DNA from: Natronomonas sp.
Lineage (GTDB): Archaea; Halobacteriota; Halobacteria; Halobacteriales; Haloarculaceae
DNA: 9,609 nucleotides
Direction: 5' to 3'
Assembly (NCBI GenBank): GCA_007135435.1
Contig: SLIW01000562.1
Coordinates: forward strand, 1 to 9,609
In this document: in pieces, positions 6,645-9,609 of the stretch
How the letters are laid out: every line of letters begins with the position of its first letter
Position numbering within the stretch: the first letter of the stretch is position 1
The notes under the pieces: generated by a model
The model's input: only the letters and a program-made list of their open reading frames with translations
Database searches by the model: none
What the model was told of the DNA's origin: nothing
Translations under genes and position numbers: made by a program

Positions 6645-6824
6645 GTGAAAGCCCGATCGACGCGTCGGCCCAGGACCGATCACGGTGTCGGCCCAGGACC
6701 GATCACGGCGTCGGCCCAGGACCGATCACGGCGTCGGCCCGAGACCGATCGCTTCGCCGGGCCGTGACAGATCGCTCCGTCGGCCCTGGACCGATCGCCG
6801 CGTCGGCCCGACGCTCCGGGCCGA
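6641..6824. repeat. 23-bp tandem repeat array filling a convergent intergenic gap
   Basis: At least seven 23-bp units follow each other without spacers at 6664, 6687, 6710, 6733, 6756, 6779 and 6802. Units 1-3 are identical except for one base; units 4-7 are progressively diverged but stay in phase. A degenerate unit at 6641-6663 overlaps the rhomboid stop codon and matches 14 of 23 positions. The units begin GTCGGCCC and carry a GACCGATC core near the middle. The array ends at 6824, two bases before the methyltransferase stop codon at 6826. The period is not a multiple of three, and no frame through it resembles a protein. It may be a terminator or protein-binding array for two converging genes, or a minisatellite. 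Confidence 0.9.
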
Positions 6825-6825
6825 C

Positions 6826-7467
6826 CTATCCCCACTCGATCCGGAAGACCTCGGCGTCGATGGTCCGGGTGTCCTCGGCGTGGTGGTCGAACTGCCGCGG
6901 GAGCTCGAACTCGGCGGCGAAGGCGTGGGACACCTCGCCGCCCTCGTCGGCGGCGAACGCCTCGACGAACGACTCGCTGCCGGCGTTGTGGACGGAGTAG
7001 GAGACGCTGGCGACCTCGGTCGCCGTCTCGAGGAACGCCCGGTCTGCGCCCTCGTTGCCGCGCTGGGCACCGAACGGGGGGTTCATCAGGACGGTCACCG
7101 GTTCGGGAGGACACAGCGGGGCGACGGTGGCGTCCGCGCGGATCCACGAGACGTCCGTCCGCGCACCCACCCGCCGCTCGTTCTTCCGGGCTGTCGCCAG
7201 GGGCGCGTCGTCGACGTCGACGCCGACCACGCGGGCCGGCCCGCGGAGCGCCGCCCCGAGCGCGAGCATCCCCGTCCCGCAGCCGAGGTCGACAACGGTC
7301 CGCCCCTCGACGTCGCCCTGCAGGTCGGCGACGTGGACGATGTGGGCCGCCAGGTCCGGCGGCGTGTGATACTGCTCCAGCGGCGCCCGGGGGTCCTCGA
7401 ACCCGGCGACCACCGCGAGCTCCTGGGCCAGCCGCCGTCGCGTCGCGCCCGGCTCGACGTCCGTCAT
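6826..7467 (-). CDS. METTL5-like SAM-dependent nucleic-acid methyltransferase (probable rRNA adenine-N6)
   Basis: The 213-residue protein has a class I methyltransferase fold. The SAM loop VVDLGCGTG is at 58-66, an acidic ribose-binding residue in GVDVDDAPL is near 84, and the catalytic NPPF is at 129-132. An [N/D]PP[Y/F] motif marks amino-group (adenine N6, or guanine N2) methyltransferases. The early LEQYHTPPDLAAHI block (30-43) and the NPPFGAQRG sequence are what I associate with the archaeal relatives of METTL5, which in eukaryotes makes m6A in 18S rRNA; the target here is inferred. The start at 7467 is preferred because a TATAAG box lies 27-32 nt upstream. An in-frame ATG at 7491 would lie too close to that box. 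It converges with the rhomboid gene across the 23-bp repeat array and diverges from the zinc-ribbon gene. Confidence 0.85.
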   Translation of the reverse strand: MTDVEPGATRRRLAQELAVVAGFEDPRAPLEQYHTPPDLAAHIVHVADLQGDVEGRTVVDLGCGTGMLALGAALRGPARVVGVDVDDAPLATARKNERRVGARTDVSWIRADATVAPLCPPEPVTVLMNPPFGAQRGNEGADRAFLETATEVASVSYSVHNAGSESFVEAFAADEGGEVSHAFAAEFELPRQFDHHAEDTRTIDAEVFRIEWG

Positions 7468-7786
7468 CGGGGCGCAATACTTGCCAGACATGCTTATAGG
7501 TTGGTGTATGTATGTGGGTAATTCCCGACGGGTTCCCGGATCAGTTTCCACGGCGTCGACCCGGCTGTGAGACGGAGGGTGACCCCGTAACGACGCTCCG
7601 TACTACGACAGGGGGTACATTTCAGGTTCACCAGCCCCGGGTACCTCCCGAGATGGCCACGATCGGCGGCGACGGGCTCCACCGGGAACCTGCCTCCACA
7701 CCTCCACACCGCCACGCCGCCGGTTCGCCGACTACGTCCCTGAAACACGCGATAGTTTCTTTCGTGGGCCGGGTCTACCCCGGGGT
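7468..7786. other. 319-bp divergent intergenic region without a convincing gene
   Basis: This spacer separates the divergent methyltransferase and zinc-ribbon genes. It holds the methyltransferase TATA box at 7494-7499, a faint A/T-rich step near 7751-7763 that may serve the zinc-ribbon gene, and a perfect palindrome next to the zinc-ribbon start codon. The middle (about 7520-7740) shows small near-repeats such as GGGTAATTCCCG followed by GGGTTCCCGG, and CCTCCACA twice near 7695. The open frames crossing it encode basic, low-quality sequence unlike the neighbours. I see nothing more definite. Confidence 0.45.
7494..7499 (-). promoter_or_regulatory. TATA box of the methyltransferase gene
   Basis: Read on the minus strand the box is TATAAG, within ACCTATAAGC. 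It lies 27-32 nt before the start at 7467, which fits a leaderless transcript beginning at that ATG and argues against the upstream in-frame ATG at 7491. Confidence 0.6.
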
Positions 7787-7787
7787 A
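7776..7787. promoter_or_regulatory. Perfect 12-bp palindrome at the zinc-ribbon start codon
   Basis: TACCCCGGGGTA is a perfect inverted repeat whose last base is the A of the ATG at 7787. If the transcript is leaderless, it covers the transcription start site, a good position for a repressor or for autoregulation. Chance is possible in GC-rich DNA, although the flanking T/A pairs make it less trivial than a pure GC palindrome. Confidence 0.35.
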
Positions 7788-8170
7788 TGGAGTGTCCGCG
7801 ATGCGGGGACGACCTCGAGCGCTACGTCCTCCGGGGCAGGGAGGCCGTCATCTGCGAGGCGTGCGGGTACATCGGCGTCCCGGTCGAGCATCGCGGAGAG
7901 ACACGCGAGGCGGAGTCGTGGACCGACGCGATCTCGCGGGTCGATGGCGACGAGGGCCTCGTCGTGGGGACCGTCGAGACCGCGTCGGATACGACGCCAT
8001 CGTTCGTAACCGAACCACCGCCGCGGGATCGGCCGACCCCGCCGGAGGTTCGCCTTGAAGGGGCGGTCGATCCACCCGAACGGGGTGAGGCACCGGGAGG
8101 ACTCCGGTGGTCGTCCGATGGTTCGTCCGACGAGGAATCGTCCGATGAGGAATCGTCCGACGACGGCTAG
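7787..8170 (+). CDS. Small zinc-ribbon (TFIIB-type zinc-finger-like) protein with Ser/Asp-rich tail
   Basis: The 127-residue protein starts with one zinc ribbon: C3-x2-C6 and C23-x2-C26 (CPRC and CEAC), followed by GYIGVPVEHR. A short helix-prone stretch (ESWTDAISRV, 43-52) follows, then a Pro-rich, probably disordered region (70-107). Residues 109-127 form an acidic tail made of SSDEE-like repeats, encoded by an in-frame 15-bp DNA repeat. Haloarchaea have many such small single-ribbon proteins; they are thought to bind nucleic acid or protein partners, and I cannot assign a specific target. The ATG at 7787 places the first Cys at residue 3, as is usual for this type. It is a single gene, divergent from the methyltransferase and convergent with the actin homologue. 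Third-position GC bias in the first half supports a true gene; the tail is likely fast-evolving. Confidence 0.8.
   Translation: MECPRCGDDLERYVLRGREAVICEACGYIGVPVEHRGETREAESWTDAISRVDGDEGLVVGTVETASDTTPSFVTEPPPRDRPTPPEVRLEGAVDPPERGEAPGGLRWSSDGSSDEESSDEESSDDG
8111..8167 (+). repeat. In-frame 15-bp coding repeat (Ser/Asp/Glu tail)
   Basis: Units at 8123-8137, 8138-8152 and 8153-8167, each beginning TCGTCCGAYGA, follow a 12-bp first copy at 8111-8122. They encode SSDG, SSDEE, SSDEE and SSDDG. The 15-bp period keeps the reading frame, so copy number can change without breaking the protein. Confidence 0.85.
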
Positions 8171-8276
8171 GAGCCGACGGGGTCGGCGATCGGCGACCCA
8201 GAGGCGGCGGACGAACCACCGACAGGCGGGCGTTCGAGGAATCATCCAGCGAGGTCCCACCGGGAGATTTGGCCGT

Positions 8277-8334
8277 GACCGACCGAGCAGGTAGCAACGA
8301 CCGACCGAGCAGGTAGCAACGACCGACCGACCAG
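8277..8334. repeat. 22-bp tandem repeat in convergent gap
   Basis: Two identical 22-bp units lie at 8277-8298 and 8299-8320, followed by a partial third copy at 8321-8334 that starts with the same nine bases. Each unit opens GACCGACCGAGCAGG. The array sits between the stop codons of the zinc-ribbon gene and the actin homologue. The period is not a multiple of three and no plausible gene covers it. The rest of this 243-bp gap (8171-8413) holds only a hairpin next to the actin gene. Confidence 0.85.
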
Positions 8335-8387
8335 CCGCTCGTCGTCGCGGCGTCGAAAGAAGGTAGTGCGTTCGATCGATCGGGGAT

Positions 8388-8406
8388 CGGACCGGGGGGA
8401 GGTCCG
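8388..8406 (-). terminator. Possible hairpin terminator of the actin-homologue gene
   Basis: CGGACC (8388-8393) and GGTCCG (8401-8406) form a perfect 6-bp inverted repeat around a 7-nt loop, 8 nt beyond the stop of the actin homologue. On the minus strand a short T-rich stretch (CCTTCTTTCG) follows about 25 nt later. There is no T-run directly after the stem, so termination is plausible but not shown. Confidence 0.35.
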
Positions 8407-8413
8407 CTTCCGA

Positions 8414-9460
8414 TCAGTCCTCGGCGGCTTCCTCGGCCTCGGCGGCTTCGGCGTCCGTGTCGACCGTCGCGCCGCCGGCGTCCTCCTCTTCGGTCCGCGA
8501 GGCGACGAGCGCACCGCGGGCGACGCTGTAGAGGGGTTCGTCGGCCTTCCGGACGCTGCTGATCGAGAAGGGGATGTCCGCCTTGTCGAAGCGCTCCTCG
8601 AAGAGCTTCTCGAAGCCCTGCGGGCTCGAGGTGCCGCCGGTGACCACGACGGGCACGTCGAGGCCCTCCTCGACGTCCTCCTCGTTGACCTCGCGCGCGA
8701 TGTTCTCGATCACGTAGTCGAGGAGGTTGTCGTAGTAGACCGACAGCGCGCCCTCGACGCCGCCGGCGTCGGTGGTGAAGTCGAGCCGGAAGTCCTCCTC
8801 CTTGATGGAGGTGACCTTGTCGACGTTCTCGCCGGTGGCCGTGGCGGTCTGCTCGTCGATCCAGTCGCCACCGCGGGCGACCGAGAACGTCATCACGGGC
8901 ACCGCGTAGTAGGCCAGACAGACGTTCGTCATGCCGGCGCCGAAGCTGATGCCCAGCCCCGTGAAGTTGTGATCGGCCAGCTCGGAGTAGATGACCGACA
9001 TCCCCTCGTTGATCGGCTCGGGGTCGTAGCCCATGTCGTCGAGGAACGACTCGAGGGTCTTCTGGTGGTACAGCGTCGACAGGTCGGAGTCGATCGGGTC
9101 CGCCGGGGTCGAGAAGTAGATGCGCTCGTCTGCGCGATCTGGCTCGCCCACGACCTGCTCGATGATGAGCTTGATCATCGGGATGGCGGACTTCTCCTCC
9201 GAGGAGAGGATGCCGTGTTTCATCGGCCGCCGGGTCTCCTCGTTGAAGATGTTCGCGAAGTTGAGGGCGTCGTCGCCCACGACGTACACCTTGTCGTCCT
9301 TCCGGATGTGGAGGACGTCGGAGCGCGACAGCATGCGCTCTGCCATGTCACTGTATTCGATCTCGACGAACGAGTTTCGCTGGGAGACGAACACCGTTTC
9401 GTTACCGTCCTGCTTGGCCGAGACGATGTTCATCGTCCCGACGTCGATTCCTCGGGCCAT
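8414..9460 (-). CDS. volA: Actin-family ATPase, salactin/volactin type (haloarchaeal cytoskeletal protein)
   Basis: The 348-residue protein shows the actin-superfamily order: phosphate-1 loop GIDVGTMNI at 4-12 (D6), a connecting region near 151-160 ([10 protein letters not shown]), phosphate-2 loop [11 protein letters not shown] at 170-180, adenosine motif [10 protein letters not shown] at 271-280 and [11 protein letters not shown] at 307-317. The last 25 residues are a Glu/Asp/Ala tail. I recognise it as the haloarchaeal actin homologue called salactin in Halobacterium salinarum (dynamically unstable filaments) and volactin in Haloferax volcanii (disk shape). The symbol follows the latter and rests on memory of the family, not a search. 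Oddly, the phosphate-2 Asp of actin and MreB aligns with S172. The start at 9460 is set by the MARGIDVG family start and a TTTATTA box 24-30 nt upstream; an ATG at 9505 lies above that box. It is a single gene. Confidence 0.85.
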   Translation of the reverse strand: MARGIDVGTMNIVSAKQDGNETVFVSQRNSFVEIEYSDMAERMLSRSDVLHIRKDDKVYVVGDDALNFANIFNEETRRPMKHGILSSEEKSAIPMIKLIIEQVVGEPDRADERIYFSTPADPIDSDLSTLYHQKTLESFLDDMGYDPEPINEGMSVIYSELADHNFTGLGISFGAGMTNVCLAYYAVPVMTFSVARGGDWIDEQTATATGENVDKVTSIKEEDFRLDFTTDAGGVEGALSVYYDNLLDYVIENIAREVNEEDVEEGLDVPVVVTGGTSSPQGFEKLFEERFDKADIPFSISSVRKADEPLYSVARGALVASRTEEEDAGGATVDTDAEAAEAEEAAED

Positions 9461-9483
9461 GCTGGCTAGCGACGCTGGCTCGC

Positions 9484-9490
9484 TAATAAA
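9484..9490 (-). promoter_or_regulatory. TATA box of the actin-homologue gene
   Basis: On the minus strand the box reads TTTATTA, one of the best haloarchaeal TATA matches in the window. It lies 24-30 nt before the ATG at 9460, consistent with a leaderless transcript. The remaining 9491-9609 to the window edge shows no gene that I can support. Confidence 0.65.
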
Positions 9491-9609
9491 GGTACGCCCC
9501 GACACAAACGCTGTTCTCGGCGCGTAGCGGCCCTCTCGAGGCCAAACCGGGCTCTGGAAAGTTCGCCCAGGTTACAGGTTCTCACGGACCACGGCGCTCC
9601 GACTGGCGG

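Noticed and set aside
6641..6824. CRISPR array
   Set aside because: The units are directly adjacent with no unique spacers between repeats, and no cas genes are seen. The same applies to the 22-bp and 29-bp arrays.
4976..7000. 674-residue plus-strand open frame over the rhomboid gene and repeat array
   Set aside because: Its sequence is Arg/Pro/Gly-rich frame-shadow, and it runs through the 23-bp repeats; the rhomboid frame with full catalytic motifs explains the region.
7468..7551. Longer methyltransferase start at 7491 or 7551
   Set aside because: The TATAAG box at 7494-7499 lies only 3-8 nt from the ATG at 7491 and inside the longer reading, while it is ideally placed for a start at 7467.
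7494..7748. 84-residue minus-strand ORF in the divergent gap
   Set aside because: It is basic, shows no recognisable motif and overlaps the methyltransferase promoter; codon use does not look haloarchaeal.
9491..9609. Possible RNA gene or divergent gene at the window edge
   Set aside because: No tRNA-like fold, reading frame or promoter with a following gene can be supported in the remaining 119 bases.

Overview
The window looks like a haloarchaeal chromosome segment. The DNA is very GC-rich, coding frames are strongly G/C at third positions, most proteins are acidic, and most genes lack a Shine-Dalgarno sequence but have an A/T-rich TATA-like box about 24-32 nt before the start codon, as in leaderless haloarchaeal transcripts. 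Two families typical of haloarchaea are present: a salactin/volactin-type actin homologue and a short zinc-ribbon protein.

Layout. At 1-615 is the C-terminal (TPP-binding) part of a thiamine-diphosphate enzyme cut by the window edge. At 838-2007 (-) is a CaiB/BaiF-fold protein whose visible residues fit alpha-methylacyl-CoA racemase better than a CoA transferase. It is divergent from an acyl-CoA dehydrogenase at 2158-3381 (+), which is followed by a 92-residue unknown ORF (3414-3692) and a zinc-containing MDR oxidoreductase (3866-4885). Racemase, dehydrogenase and reductase suggest a locus for (branched-chain) acyl-CoA catabolism; the two divergent genes share a mirror-image promoter element. 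From 5007 to 6644 is a rhomboid-type membrane protease with four extra membrane segments and a sequon-rich outer domain. Next come a METTL5-like methyltransferase on the minus strand (6826-7467), a zinc-ribbon protein with a Ser/Asp-rich tail (7787-8170, +) and, on the minus strand, a salactin/volactin-type actin homologue (8414-9460).

The least explained content is non-coding. Three separate intergenic spacers each hold short tandem repeats: 29-bp units just upstream of the MDR gene promoter, 23-bp units that fill the whole convergent gap between the rhomboid and methyltransferase genes, and 22-bp units in the convergent gap between the zinc-ribbon and actin genes. Units in all three arrays contain GACC followed by a purine-rich or GAY step, so they may belong to one loosely related family. 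There is no CRISPR array, RNA gene, insertion sequence or integrase that I can support. I do not see a clear new defence or mobile system; the window is mainly metabolic and cellular housekeeping plus these repeats.
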